Assembly: GCA_963966185.1 (NCBI GenBank)
Contig: CAWZYM010000301.1
Span: forward strand, 1,106,001-1,170,000
DNA from: Rhabditoides inermis
Lineage: Eukaryota; Nematoda; Chromadorea; Rhabditida; Rhabditidae
Reading direction: 5' to 3'
DNA: 64,000 nt
Shown here: in pieces, positions 1 to 12,577 of the stretch
Position numbering within the stretch: position 1 is the stretch's first letter
Layout: each line of letters begins with the position of its first letter
The notes under the pieces: generated by a model
Seen by the model: the letters and a program-made list of their open reading frames with translations, nothing else
Databases searched by the model: none
Told to the model about the DNA's origin: nothing
Made by a program: the position numbers and the translations under genes

Positions 1-2433
1 CATGCCGACTCCTCTTCTCGAGTGGACTGCTCGTCTCGTCGTCCATCCCTCCCCCTCCGTCCACTGTGATCACCGCCCCCACCACTGGACCCACGCACAC
101 CTTCGACGACGAACACGCAACGGGGTCGTGATCTGAATGAAAATCAGTAAAACAATATAATTCCGTTTCGAAATAAACGGGTTATCTTGATTATTCGCTT
201 ACGCAACAAAAATGGAAAACTGGCCAAAAAATTATCACTACACCACCGGATCACCCACAAGAATCCATCGTACAAACTAAAATGTAGAACATGGCAATCA
301 AAGAAAACGTAGAAGAAGAACTATTTCAGGTGTAAAGGCCCACCTGGGTCTGCTGTGGCGAGTGCCTTGACGGCGGCGACGGCGCTGGCGGGCGGGCTGG
401 GCGGACTGCACTCGCGGGGGGAGGAAGACGTGGACAGCCACGACGTATTCACCTGCAACGCACATACGCACTGTGAGAAACACACACGGCGACTAGGCCA
501 CAAGATGTGATACGAAACAATGACTCCGCCCACCTCTTCCTTGACGCGCATCGCGCCCGCACTGTTCACGTGGTTCACGATCGACGCTGAAAAGAGGCAA
601 TCACATACGCACAAGAAGCCAGAAGCTCGGAAGGGCAAAACTACCACCAGCAATACTTTCGCGATAACATCTTCACCCAAATATATGATTAATTATCGTG
701 CACGTTTCATCGAATTCACATAAAATGATAATACATCAATATCAAAGTATCATACTCACGTCTGCACAGGCTGCGCAACTCGTACGCCGAGAACACCCCC
801 GTGCCCCAGATACCGTCGTGAGGCATCTCGTCATCTGAAACACGCACATCATTCAATACATTAATATACAATACTAAAAATACACTTCCGCTCTGTAATA
901 TAATCTTCGACTGATTCGCATCAATTCCTGAACCAAAACTACAAACCTAAAGCTTGTTCGATACAACAGAATCAGGATAAAATAATATTTCATATAATTA
1001 TAGTAACTGAGTCGTGCGTACACAATAACTTCTCACAGTGCAACCCACCCTGCGCGTCGCCATTCCTCTCCGTCCCCCGCGGCAGGTCGGGATTACTGGT
1101 GTGGATGTAGTTCGCCAAGAACAAATCCAACTCCCGCACCTTAACACAAATCGTCAATGGATACATCAATCAATACTCACAGCAATGGATATGTGGTAGG
1201 GATTGACGCAGAGAGCGGGGCAGAGACACTCGCTGCACTTCTCCAACCGCTCGCCGTCAGTGCTCTCCAGGGGAATACCCTGAACAAGGATGCTACTATG
1301 CTGTACGTGCAAGACCATTCGATTTTGAAGAAATGTAAAGATTAACAATTGTGTCAAAGTGAACCAAAGCTCACCTTGAACAGGATGACCATGACGAGGT
1401 CGAGTCGCCAGACCTTGTCGGCCTGTCGCAGGCAGTCGATACGCCGCATCTTGCCCTTCTGGTCCGGGTTCGAGCGGATACACACCGCCGGACGCTGACC
1501 AGTCACCTAAACATACTTACATGTCTCATATTGCACTTGGTAATAAAATAACAACATATTCGCTAATGCATCAATTAGAAACAAATCAAATGAAACAAAC
1601 CGAGCAGACAAAGTCGTTGCGGCAAGCGGGCTGAATGTCCTTGCGCAGCTTGCCGAGCAACCGCGCCGCCCACTTCTGCTTCACATCCGAACGCTCCGCC
1701 TGCAATCTCAATATGTTCACTTCTGGGCCCCTTTCCTCGCATATTCCACACGTGCCAAGAGTCTTTCAAGAATCTCTCATACATATTCAGAGCGTCTTGC
1801 ATATCCATTGCCGCTGTAAAACACACGACAACGTCGCAAACAAAAGAGACTGGTGAGACGCAGACACACACCGGGCCCACAACCCTGCACTTTCGCCCAC
1901 CCACAGCGCCCGTCCCGCAAGAAATCGATAACTTTCGACTTTTCACTTTGAACATGCTCAAAATGTTGGTGATATGGCAAGGCTTGAGATCTTGTAGAAG
2001 AAATAGCGAGAAGGTGTCCATAATACACAGCGAATGTAAAGCGCAAAACAATCAATACGAGTGGGACAAACGACGAAAACGCACGGTGAGTTGGTCCTTG
2101 ACCGTCTTCTCCTCCTCGATCGTCATCCGCTTCTCGTGGCGCTTGTAGAACTTGCGCTTGGCCGCCTGCAGGTTGAACCACACGTACGAGAAGTCCTTCA
2201 CGTACGGCAGCAGCTCCTCCACAAACGGGTGAAACTCGTCCTGAACACAACAATCGACGTGAAGGGAAATGAGTAATGAATAAAGAGTGTGCGTACCATG
2301 TTGTTGGGTGAGTACTGGCACGGGGTGACTGCCTGCCAGTCGGTGGAAGGCGGGGGCGGCATGGCAGCGGCGGCGGCGGCAGCGGCCTCCGACGACGACG
2401 ACGACGCCAGCATCGGCCCGCCTCCCACGTCCA
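1..2433 (-). CDS. nfi-1: Nuclear factor I (NFI/CTF) transcription factor, 3' end outside window
   Basis: Sequence-specific DNA-binding transcription factor of the CTF/NFI family, acting in the nucleus. Exons read on the minus strand are about 2299-2433, 2085-2241, 1600-1700, 1375-1506, 1181-1279, 1049-1142, 760-835, 534-586, 345-457 and 1-131, all with GT donors. The NFI DNA-binding domain is unmistakable: [20 protein letters not shown], then [17 protein letters not shown], then [30 protein letters not shown] and [12 protein letters not shown] followed by the Cys-rich [10 protein letters not shown] block. A low-complexity Ser/Ala-rich leader precedes it. After the domain come acidic and Ser/Pro-rich exons, as in the family's transactivation tail. 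The true first exon is not certain; 2433 is the edge of the first exon I can support. One acceptor (before 1142) appears to use AAG. The gene continues past base 1. Family assignment is very secure; exon 1 and the tail are less so. Confidence 0.93.
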
Positions 2434-4194
2434 CCTACACATTCTCATTACCAAGACCAGACAGTCGTCAGTATCCGGCAGCTCTGCGCCGAATTCGACA
2501 ATCATTGACAAGATCAGGCAATCAAAACAACCTCATCGATCCACGTGACCTGTGCGAGTACAAGATACGTTTCGAGCGGGACAAACGAAAATCTCACCTC
2601 CAGATGATCCAGGATGGAAGATGAGTTGCCTTAGCGCGTGAGCGAGTAGACGTTAGTGTGAAAAGAGCGAGGCATTCGCTCCTCGCATCGATCAAGCAGA
2701 ATGGCCGCGAGTACAAGTGAAATGCGAACGATTCGGCAATCTTATGACATTAGCAACTGAAATCGATACGTGTTCAAGGTTCGTGCATTCGGGGGAATTG
2801 ATGTACGTTTCAAATTTCGCGAAACAGCCATGTTCAAAGTAAGAAAACAACAAAAACACGAGCGAGATCAATGGACAGCGAGGCGAGGCGACTACTTGCG
2901 CGCAATGGGTGTGTGGCTTTCGAACCTTGCCGGCGACTTGATTGTGCATAGATTGATTTTCAAAGACCGCTATTCGTTAAGGGCATTCATATCTACAACA
3001 TGAGCAGCAGCACTGAGCGAACAGCAGTAAGGACAGCCGAGAATTTTGGCAAAATTTCCTGTCGCATGTCATAAGAAGACGCAGTTGGGGCTACGGTAGG
3101 TTTTAAAAGACGTATGTGCGTTCATAGGAGCATTATGGACGACGCAAAATAAATTTATTTTAACTGAAAGTTGTACAAAAAGCTTTACTTCAGTGTTAAC
3201 GTTTGAAGAAATGTAAAAAAAATATGAAAAAGATTATTATTAATTATCCAGGCCAGGTGATATTTACAGTAATACTGATACAATATTGAATTGATCCATT
3301 CAATGTAGTATATCGACGGTTGTTTTGTTATATTGTTTTTATTGGTAAAAAATATATATGGATCAATTTGTTAGCAAACATGATGCTATTTTTACTGTGA
3401 AGAACAACATTTTTTGCATCTTCTTCGTGTTTCTTTTTTTGTCTCCTGAATGCGTTGAGCGAACGTGAACGATCTGAAGAAAAAATACGAGGAACAACGA
3501 AGGGAGAGAAAGATTCTGAGAATCCGTCTGTCTTCTATCCAGTATTCTATCCAAGGACTATCGACGACAGTAGAGACATCGTATTGTGCTATGTGAGATC
3601 CGAAGCAGAATGCAGAAAGAGGAAAATTGCGAGAAAGACGATGATTTGCGTGGCTGACATGTCCGTGGATGAGGTGCCCTCTACATTCACGCCTCAGAAA
3701 ACCTTTTCCTATACTCATCTATAAGGATAGCCGTATATGACAATATTTGTGGGCAATCTTGACACAGAGAGATAGAGAGAAAGAGAAAGAGAGAGGGAGA
3801 GAGGGGGGGGGAGAAAGAGGGAAAGAGAGAGAGAGAGACATTACGCGACACCCACACAATACAAAGCACATCCATGACAAAGTATTTATCGCAAACCATA
3901 GCGGAAAGCGTACCAAACAAAACATGAAGTAAAAAAAGAGAAAGTTAACCAGGACGAAGTAAAATGGTCCCTTTCATCGGATCTTTTTTTATTCATTTGT
4001 GCTGCTCCTAGACCAATACAGTGAAGAGAAGGCAGTGCGGCGGAAGCCGAGTTTACCGAAAAGGTTGTAAAAAGGAAGTGTGGACCGAACAGCGGTACAT
4101 ACGTTGCATGTACATACATTGTATTTCATCGTAATCGATATGAATCGGACCACTATGATTAGATCATTTAAGAGCTGCGAGCCTGAGAAAAGTC
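2434..4194. other. Intergenic region upstream of nfi-1
   Basis: No convincing coding exon on either strand. The sequence around 2440-2640 probably holds the nfi-1 5' UTR and promoter. A purine-rich GA tract (about 3763-3838) interrupted by a run of G is the only clear low-complexity feature. AT-rich stretches at 3130-3360 show no recognisable family. Confidence 0.5.
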
Positions 4195-5056
4195 GGCTAT
4201 TAGGAAATCGCACCACGCACCACCACACCACCGCACCACTACACCACCGCACCACCGCACCACCGCACCACATTTTATCGCACCACCGCACCATCGCACC
4301 ACATTTAACCGCACCACCGCACCACCGCACCATCGCACCACTTGTTATCGCACTACCGCACCATCGCACCACCACTTAAGTTATCGCACCACTTGCTAAA
4401 AAGTATGTATTTTGTATATTTTTCGGCATGCCGGATGCCGCTTCGTGCCGCATATACGTTTACCACAACATCACCATCTATAGCAGTCTGCCCTGTAACT
4501 GTCAGACTGTTCTGTCAATGTCAGTAATGGATGCAGAGATCAAATCATCACTTGCTAGATGAGACATGTAGCAGTCTGTGAGCAAACCCCGCGCACGTCA
4601 GCAACTGCTACCTACACCTATAGCGAAGATTTGAAGAAGAAAAAACATCGTCTGTAAACGCTGAATGTGATAATGCGAATACCGATCAACACGACACGTC
4701 ACACCGAATAGCTTACTATGCAAATTTCTAGCGATTAAGTCTAACGATTATAAGATATTACACCATTATTTTTTTAAGCAACATCAACTATACTACTTCT
4801 GAAAACGAGTAACATAAATTTGAAACGGAACTTATCAAAAAATGCTTCTTACGAAAAATGATACTTAAAAAAATGATACTTGTAAAATCCATGGGCGGTG
4901 GTGCGATCGGTGGTGCTATAAAGCGTGGTGCGATAGAATCATAGAATGTGGTGCGATGGTGTGATGGTGCAGTGGTGCGGTGGTGTAGTGGTGCGGTGGT
5001 GCGGTGGTGTAGTGGTGCGGTGGTGCGGTGGTGCGTGGTGCGAATTCCTAATTGCC
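4195..5056. mobile_element. Mutator-like non-autonomous inverted-repeat element with 9-bp target duplication
   Basis: The two ends are inverted copies: the left starts GGCTATTAGGAAATCGCA at 4195 and the right, read on the minus strand from 5056, starts GGCAATTAGGAATTCGCA. Both continue into CACCACGCACCACC arrays, giving terminal inverted repeats of roughly 150-200 bp made of degenerate GCACCACC-type units (about 4210-4400 and 4897-5044). A perfect 9-bp direct repeat agaaaagtc flanks the element (4186-4194 and 5057-5065). Long inverted repeats plus a 9-bp target duplication are the signature of Mutator (MULE) transposons. The 500-bp interior has no transposase-like ORF, so it would need enzyme in trans. 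The superfamily assignment is inference from end structure alone. Confidence 0.8.
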
Positions 5057-5065
5057 AGAAAAGTC

Positions 5066-5589
5066 ATTCCAGTCCTGTCTGTTTCTCTTATTCTTTGCTT
5101 CCAATACCATAACGGGGATAGTGACTGGCAGGCGAGGCCAGTTGGAGTATCTCTTTGCAGTTGCCATAGTCCGTAGCGCGTAGCCTCTCCAACCCGGGAG
5201 TCGAGAGAGTAGCAAGCAGTCACGGTCCGTGAAAGCGATTAAAATATCAATCAAACTTTATACTGTTAGAAAACTTTAACACGCTGATCAACACGAAAGG
5301 GATCTATACGGTAGGTAATTGTTTTTTGGCGTTTCGTATTTTTTGACTGAAAAAAATGCAAAAAATGCACGTCGCGTGAATTGAATTGATTTACTGCCCA
5401 TATCAAGAATACAACAACGGGAATGAAACACAAAAGATTTCAGTTTGCGTGAAGTATCTGTGGGTGGGTCCTTCTTGTCGGGATCCGACGTGGAGAGGTT
5501 GTGTGCTTGGTCTCACGCTTAGGTTGACGTTGCGGCAGCCATTGTAGAAAGTGTACTCGGCGGGTTCAACTCCGTGCTCCGAAGATTCC
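5066..5589. other. Intergenic, no recognised feature
   Basis: I see no gene, repeat or RNA here beyond the flank of the inverted-repeat element. Confidence 0.4.
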
Positions 5590-5880
5590 TCAAATTCCAA
5601 AGCCAGCAGCGAACTTGTAGCCGGTACCGTTGATCCAGTAATTCTCCACGTAGACCTGGTTCGGCAGGCGCGACGGGAAAATAAACTAGAGGGACCGACC
5701 AGTCGGGGGCAAGGGAAGATCATTCCATCATCGGCCCGAGTGGTCGGCCTCTGTCGCGTCAAACAAACTCTCTTACGAGCTCATTGAACATATGATAGCT
5801 CTGTTCCCGTTAATCAAGCCACAGTCAAATCACGCTCACAATACTTACGAGCTGCTTGGTATGATACTTGTTATTGCCAC
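5590..5880 (-). CDS. Possible terminal exons of an unrecognised gene or gene remnant
   Basis: Two minus-strand segments look like exons. One, 5849-5880, has a good acceptor (gtgtag) and donor (gtaagt) and reads GNNKYHTKQL. The next, 5590-5685, has a ctctag acceptor and reads FIFPSRLPNQVYVENYW then INGTGYKFAAGFGI and stop. Together they have the hydrophobic and aromatic pattern of a folded domain, but I do not recognise the family and no upstream exons were found before the UGT promoter. It may be a pseudogene fragment or the end of a short gene. Low confidence. Confidence 0.25.
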
Positions 5881-6744
5881 CTACACATAATGAAATGTTC
5901 TACACGCGTCCTCAGTTTACAAAATTCTCGGAGTCTGTATGCCCTCCTAATTCCTAACACGAAGTCTGTATATTTACATACGTGTGATGAAATATGAGTA
6001 GTATATGATGAGACTGAAGTGTGTACTAGTAGCGGTTGTCTGTCTAGTGCCACTGATAAGACCCATTTGTACTTCAATTGTGGACCCAGGTGGTAGATTA
6101 GATACACGACTGCTACACATGGTGTCCAAAGATTCAAAAGATCGTTCATACATCTATTATATAACCCTTATTTGAACTTTACATCTTGCACCTAAAACAT
6201 TTCATTAGTTATGTTTGTTTTTTTTAAATTAAATATGGCAAGTTTATGAGCTCGCAAAAATCATGTTATATTGTTTCTTGTAATACTCTCGTTGTAAAAT
6301 TATAATCCAATCAAAATTACATAATTCTCGAAGGTGTGCGTGTGATTAGAGTTGCCCTTCCATCTCACTTCTTCACAAAGGTCCACTCCGATAACGCCCA
6401 TACTTGTTTTTTTTCTCTCACACAGACTCCTCTGTTTCTTATCTAATTATCTCTCACACACTAAGTCCAACAAACTTTCCACTTTATATAACTGGTACCT
6501 GTGATGCCACGTTCTACAGTTCCTGTTTTGTCTAGTCCAATTGCGTGTGTATCGTTCTTATTGCATCACTGCTCCCACAGACTCTGTCTCACTAAGATAG
6601 CTCGGTCTTCGATCTGAGCCTGCTGATTTCGCGAGAGTGATATGCGATCCCGCCCTTGAGCGTGGAAAAAAGTCAAGTGTGTAGGCTACAATTTTCCAGT
6701 TGTGGTAAATACTGCATAACCAGATTACAGCGTGCCCGCATTCC
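5881..6744. other. Intergenic region upstream of the UGT gene
   Basis: AT-rich sequence with no supported exon. It presumably includes distal regulatory DNA of the downstream UGT gene. Confidence 0.4.
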
Positions 6745-6801
6745 GCATATAAGGCCGCCTATGACCCCCTGATTGATTCATTCATTCGGCTCTCGTTCAG
6801 A
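6745..6801 (+). promoter_or_regulatory. TATA-like box and putative spliced-leader acceptor of the UGT gene
   Basis: A TATA-like catataagg lies near 6747, about 50 bp before the start codon. The sequence ctctcgttcag ends at 6800, one base before ATG 6802. It matches a 3' splice site, as expected if the mRNA receives a trans-spliced leader. Seen in sequence; use in vivo is inferred. Confidence 0.5.
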
Positions 6802-9525
6802 ATGCGGCCACTTCTCCTCCTCCTCCTCCTTCCTCTACTCCTCTCTCCCGTGGATGCTTTGAAGATTCTGGTCGTGTCTCCAAAATTCGGCAACAGCCAC
6901 ATGAACTTCATGGGAGGCATTGCGGACACACTCGCCGACGCGGGACACGATGTGGTGAGAGGGCTCAAAGGTATACTGTAATCTGAATGATCGTTCAGAC
7001 GGTGCTCCAATCGATTCTCGACGTGCGTCACAAGTCGTCGGGAGTGAGGAGAGCTAAGGTACGGTAAACTACAGTAGAATATACGTCTACAGTACCCCCT
7101 TGCAGCTGGTCGAGTTGCCGGTGCACCCCGAGGTGAAGGAGGGTCTGCAGATCAGTCAGAACGCTGGCATGGGACAGAACTGGCTCGTCAGCTCGCAGAA
7201 TCCCGCCGGACTACTGCCGGTACGATGATGACGATTTCCCATTTCCAGCCGATTGCATATCTTTGCCATTCCAGCTCGTTGCTCCGATGGCCGAATCGTT
7301 CGGGAAGCAATGCGAACGTGAGTTATTGTGCTATTGAATGCATGTTGAATGTCTTTTCACATCCTAGTCGTAGACTGGCATGTTCAATTCCTCGTTTTCA
7401 GATACGCTGGAGCAGAACGCTGCTCTGGAGGCGTTGCGGGGGGAGAAGTTCGACGTGGGGATCACGGAGCAGTTTGACTGGTGCGGGTTCGGAGTCCTTC
7501 ATCTGCTGGGAGTGAACAACACGATCACCACGTCGACGAGCGTCATCTGGGACACCATCTCGTGGCACATCGGAGCCCCGCTAGTGCCCAGCTATGTGCC
7601 CGGTGAGTCGCTGAGTCTCTGAAATGAACTTTGCAGCTTTACACATTCGGTCTGGTAAAAGAAAACGAAACCGAATGTGTACTATTATAACTCATTACTC
7701 ATTCAACACACCTTTTTCCTGCAGCGTCGTTCGCGGTGACTGGGGACAAGATGGGCTTCGTGGATCGGGTGAAGAACGTGGTCGGCACCCTCTTCACCTT
7801 CCACTTCTTCAACTCGTTCGAGGCGGCCGCCAATCAGGTCTTCGCCCACCGCTATGGCGCCTCCTTTCCCAAGCTGTCGGTATGTTCTATTCGGGACTCG
7901 CTATCTCATTTCATTCATGTACGGCACCTACCGGAAACAATTTCATCCAAACACGTGCAAAACAAGTCGTCTCATCATTTGTAGTGTTGAAGAACTGCAG
8001 ATGAGATACGTGTATGTTCAGGAGCTGATGACTCGTTCTTCTCTGGTGATGACCAACTCGATTCCCCTGCTCGACTTCCCGAGGCCCACGCTGCACAAGA
8101 TCATTGACATCGGAGGCGTCTCCGTCCGACCCATCGACAAGGCAAAACACACAACAAAGCATTGTATCATGCGCACACATTCAGGTTGATTCCACGCTGG
8201 ACAAGGTTCTATCCGTTCGCGAGAAGAATGTTCTGTTCTCGTTCGGATCCGTGAGCCGCAGTGTGGAGATGCCTCACTTCATGCGAGACAACATCGTCCA
8301 AGTGTGAGTTTCACATGTTGTCGTCTATCCTCTATCAGTACGTCATTTCGCGTGTGTGAAAGGTGATTTCAAGTGCATAGGTATCACCTGTTATACCGCA
8401 TTTCTCTTTCTCTTAGTCTCTGAACAGTGGCCTGATGGTGAGATATCTATCAATCAAAACTTTGCCCTATTTCTGTCTCTCCGCCATGTGAATGTTGTGC
8501 TCTCAATCATATCATATCAGTGAGCCGTAGTGCGTAGTGAGTGTAGTCAGTGTAGCGATTGTAGTGGACCCACGCAAAAAAGTCTGCAAAACTTGCAAGC
8601 TTATCTTACCGGGTTCAATGCGAATCGAAAACCAAGAGTACATTGTAGGATGAAGGAGCTGAATGACACGACGTTCATTTGGAAATACGAGGACCCGACT
8701 GACACGTTTGCGGATGGGGTGGAGAACATCCACCTGTGTGCGTGGGTGCCACAGGCCGATCTACTGGGGGACAAGAGACTGTCCGCATTCGTCACCCATG
8801 GAGGAATGGGATCAGTCACAGAGAGTGCTGTCAGGTGAGACTGACGAGAGAGACACACATCATGCTCATCACCACATATCAGACATGCGTAGAATGAGCA
8901 TGGTGATAGTAAACAATCCACATCCACACATCATTGACCTATCACCAGACATGCATGTGCTTGGAGACCACATGATTGTCATCCCGTTCAGGGGCGTTCC
9001 TATCCTGGCGATTCCTCTGTTTGCCGACCAGGGCCGGAATGCGGCGATGGCCGAGAAACACGGGTTCGGAATCGTGCTCGACAAGACCTACCTGGCAGAC
9101 AAGTACAAGCTGAAGGAAGCCATCCAGAACCTGCTGCGTGACAAAGAGTACGCCTACATTCAAGTATCAATATTCTAAATCTCTTCTTTTCAGAATCACG
9201 ATGAACGCGCATCGCATCTCTTCTATGATCTCCCAGCAGCCGATTTCCGCGCGCGATCTGCTCGTCAAGAACGTGGAATTCGTCGGAAAGTTCGGCCCGT
9301 TCACCAACCTCGACCCTAGCGTGAGTCCTTCCTTCTTCTCCCCTCCTCCCACTCACCCACACCGTGTAGGGTCGCCACCTCAACTTCTTCACGTACTACC
9401 TTCTGGACGTGGCTGCTGTGGCTCTCGCCCTCCTGGCTGCTATCTCATATCTCGCATTCTACTCCGTCCGCGCAGTCGTTTCAAGAGTCCTGCGAGTTTC
9501 TCCGAAGAAGCACAAAACTCATTGA
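6802..9525 (+). CDS. UDP-glucuronosyltransferase (GT1 family), 12 exons
   Basis: Transfers a sugar from a UDP-sugar to small lipophilic acceptors in the ER lumen; in nematodes such enzymes serve detoxification. Exons: 6802-6954, 6999-7058, 7106-7219, 7275-7317, 7402-7602, 7725-7879, 8022-8141, 8185-8303, 8649-8834, 8992-9147, 9194-9320, 9370-9525. The joined protein is close to 500 residues, normal for the family. It has a signal peptide (MRPLLLLLLLPLLLSPVDA), an acceptor-binding N-half, the UDP-binding signature (FVTHGGMGSVTES, then GVPILAIPLFADQGRNA) with its conserved His/Gln positions, and a C-terminal membrane anchor followed by a basic cytosolic tail ending KKHKTH. Intron 7 starts GC rather than GT. 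An aataaa signal follows the stop almost at once. No frameshifts seen. Substrate cannot be predicted. Confidence 0.95.
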
Positions 9526-10254
9526 AAAAATAAATTGTGCCCAATTATGTATGTAGTGTGTGTATGTATGTATTAAAATGATTATCTTACCTTGGTCTGT
9601 TTCATAGTTTTTGTATGAATACGAAGATGGCAATGCCGACACTTGCTTGCATGCATGCAACATTTCTCACTCAGATCTCACCGAACTCGTAGGCCGTTCA
9701 GCTCTCGAGCGATGCCAGCGTCAATGGTGAATGAGGTTCTTTCCGACACCCTACACTTTTCCTATTTTACTCTCAAGCGAGTGTATTGGCGACATCCCAC
9801 CACAAAAAAGTTGCCGACATTTCCGCCATTATCAGAATCGCGCACTAAATCTGCGACACTTGCCCTGTGTTTGAACATGCGACACGCCCATTTTTTGCTT
9901 GGGACTCTTGAGATAAGATGCAGAGTTGTTGCAATTACTGGATCAGGCTCAAGACACGAATAAGTGCTACTGCACCAGCACGAATATGATTCTCAGGTTG
10001 ACGTTCCAAAAAAGTGAGCCGGTAGGTGCATCTCCCAGTGGTTAGAATATATATCTACTACCAAACATAAAAAAAATTCTTTCAGACACGTAAAAGTTAT
10101 ATTTATTACACCAGAAAATATTTAATACAATTCCAATAAATTACTGACACGTGATCAAACTACTCAAATGGACATATCACAGTGATAAAACATGTATGGA
10201 AAGTATGACTACAAGTATTTTACAATATGACAAAGTGAATATAACACAGAACGC
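9526..10254. other. Intergenic between convergent UGT and WASHC4 genes
   Basis: Holds the UGT 3' UTR (aataaa at about 9529) and, on the minus strand, the 3' UTR of the WASHC4 gene. No other coding or RNA feature seen. Confidence 0.5.
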
Positions 10255-12524
10255 TTACTGGTCATCTTGGTCGGTGATGAAGAATACGCGAGCCGACTGG
10301 AGAGTGTACGACAGCATCTTCAACTCCTACAAAGCAAGAATCAACAAAACCAACAGTCTCTCATACTCTATGTTTCATCACTTGTTGCATTCATCATTGC
10401 TTCGATCGTTCTAATATAGCCACCCCCTATAGTGTTCGCCTTCGCACCTTTGCGTATGCCTGTAGCCTGGCTGCCTTGAGTGTGGCCGACTGGTTCTCCT
10501 TGCCTGCGCGAGAGTCGGCAGACACGCGAGACGACTCCGACTGGCAACTGCAAGGAAATACATCGGATGACGGTCCATCCTTCTCAATCCAGCCGTTGCT
10601 AGTTCCGATTATCTTCGGAAGCAACCAGTCTCTCAAAATTCACTTATTAGCCCCGGTAGTGTGGAAAACCACTCTTTTGGTAGACAGAAGGAACCACAGC
10701 ACCATCTACGGACTCAAGAACGGAAGACGTCATACGCCAGCTAACACAACTTTCCTCTGCTGACGTCATCGTAATCCTACCTTGTTCTCGACAAGTTCAT
10801 AAAGTTGTAAAATACCTTGAATGATGAAAACATATTATTGAATTTTATGTTCAACACTGGTTGTATCACCACTGAAACATACCAATTGTGATTTTAACGT
10901 CTGGAGATTCCAACAAAAAAACTCAAAAACTTTACGTTTTGAGTACGCTGGCGAACCAGTTGAATGCAGTGAATTGCGGCCATTGCTGGAGAACTGAAAG
11001 TGCGAAGGCGACGCCTAAAAATATCTCTTGTTTCCCTCTCCATCTCTCGTTCTCTCATTCTCATTCCCATTCTCTCTCTCTCTCTGTCTCTCCTTCTCTC
11101 GCCTCCTTTCACCCCTCTCTCCACCCACCCATGACGAATCCGTCGTCGCTGAGAGTGATCTGCTTCCCCGGCTGTGCGCCACGACGACGCGCCCTGCAAG
11201 AAATTGCTCAGATACGCTCAACACCGCTCATTTCACAGCGTTGGCGCATCTCTCAATGATATGGCTTTCATAGTATCACAGATAGCACTGTCGCACCTCT
11301 CCCTAGCCGTGGTGACGTGGTCGACGTAGTTGAGTGTGAGTGCGGGCAGGGCGGCCCAGAAGAGAGACAGAGACGACGAGTCGCCACCACGGAACACCCG
11401 AACCAGCAGCTGCAAGCAAGACAATACACACACCGTTATAGCAGTTCCATCATTCTGTTATTGTCAACCACAAGTATTGGTGTGAAACTAAAAAAACGGC
11501 ACATAAGAAAACAAAAACCACAAAATCCATGCACCATTTAATCTTCTAGTCATTTTCATACTACACAAGTTAATTCGGTCATTATATCGATTCCACAAAA
11601 AAACTCACCTCTACATAGTCCCTCTCCGTGTTGACCACCTGCTCCTCCTCCTCCTTCTTGCCCTGTTCCGTCTCCTCCGTCTGCTCCTCTCCTCCTGCGT
11701 ACTCCTTCTTTTGGGATGCCAGCTGGGCTCCCGCAGAAGCCATGCAACGAACCACTCCCAAAGCGTTGCCCATCTGAAATAGAGAGGTCGAAGCCATTCG
11801 TCTCGGAATAGACGCAAATCAAAATCCAGTTCCAGCATCATTCGCCGTCGTCAATCCATTCCCACATCATCTTCTCATTACATTTTCAGAAACAACACTT
11901 TAGCACTAAAAGCTAATAAGTTTCACCCGGCTCACATCTCCATCCCCCTCACCTCCGTGACCAGCTGCCGCAACCTGTCCATGCAGTTGGTCTGCTCCGA
12001 GGGGGAGAGCTGGCCGAGAGAGCGGTTCACACGCTCCGCACGCTTCACCGGGTACTGCAATCGGCACATCCCTTCTTCCCTTCTCCTTTCTCTCTCTCCC
12101 TTCTCTCTCCCTCCCTCCCCCTCTATCTCTCTTTCTCTTCCTCTCTCTCTCCCTCTTCCTCTCCCTACCATCCTGTTCCACTCGTCCCTCCTCGTCTCAA
12201 ACTGTCGCACCTCCCTCTGCAGCAGTGCGCACACGTGCTCCTCGCCCAGGAAACGACTGCAATCAGTTAGTTATAGTAGTGAAAAGGGTACGATGATTAT
12301 GTGGCAATAATACTCCTCGTATTCTACGGGTTGCAGTGATAGCGGTGGAACGCAGCCGCGCACTCACCCCAGCACTGCCCACTTGCCCCGGACCAGCTGG
12401 TAGACGAGGTTGACAGCCGTCGCCAAAACACCCCGACCATGCGTCCGGAGAGAGTCGGCCATGCGGGCAGTGCTCACCTAAACGGTCAACCGTTTACATT
12501 CCTGGGGTATGAGTATACGCATGG

Positions 12525-12577
<53 letters not shown>

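Noticed and set aside
1777..2511. A 244-residue minus-strand frame as a separate gene
   Set aside because: It overlaps the NFI exons in another frame and has no coherent domain; a shadow of nfi-1.
4080..4379. His/Thr-rich protein (HHRTTAPP repeats)
   Set aside because: Arises from the GCACCACC satellite in the inverted repeat of the Mutator-like element.
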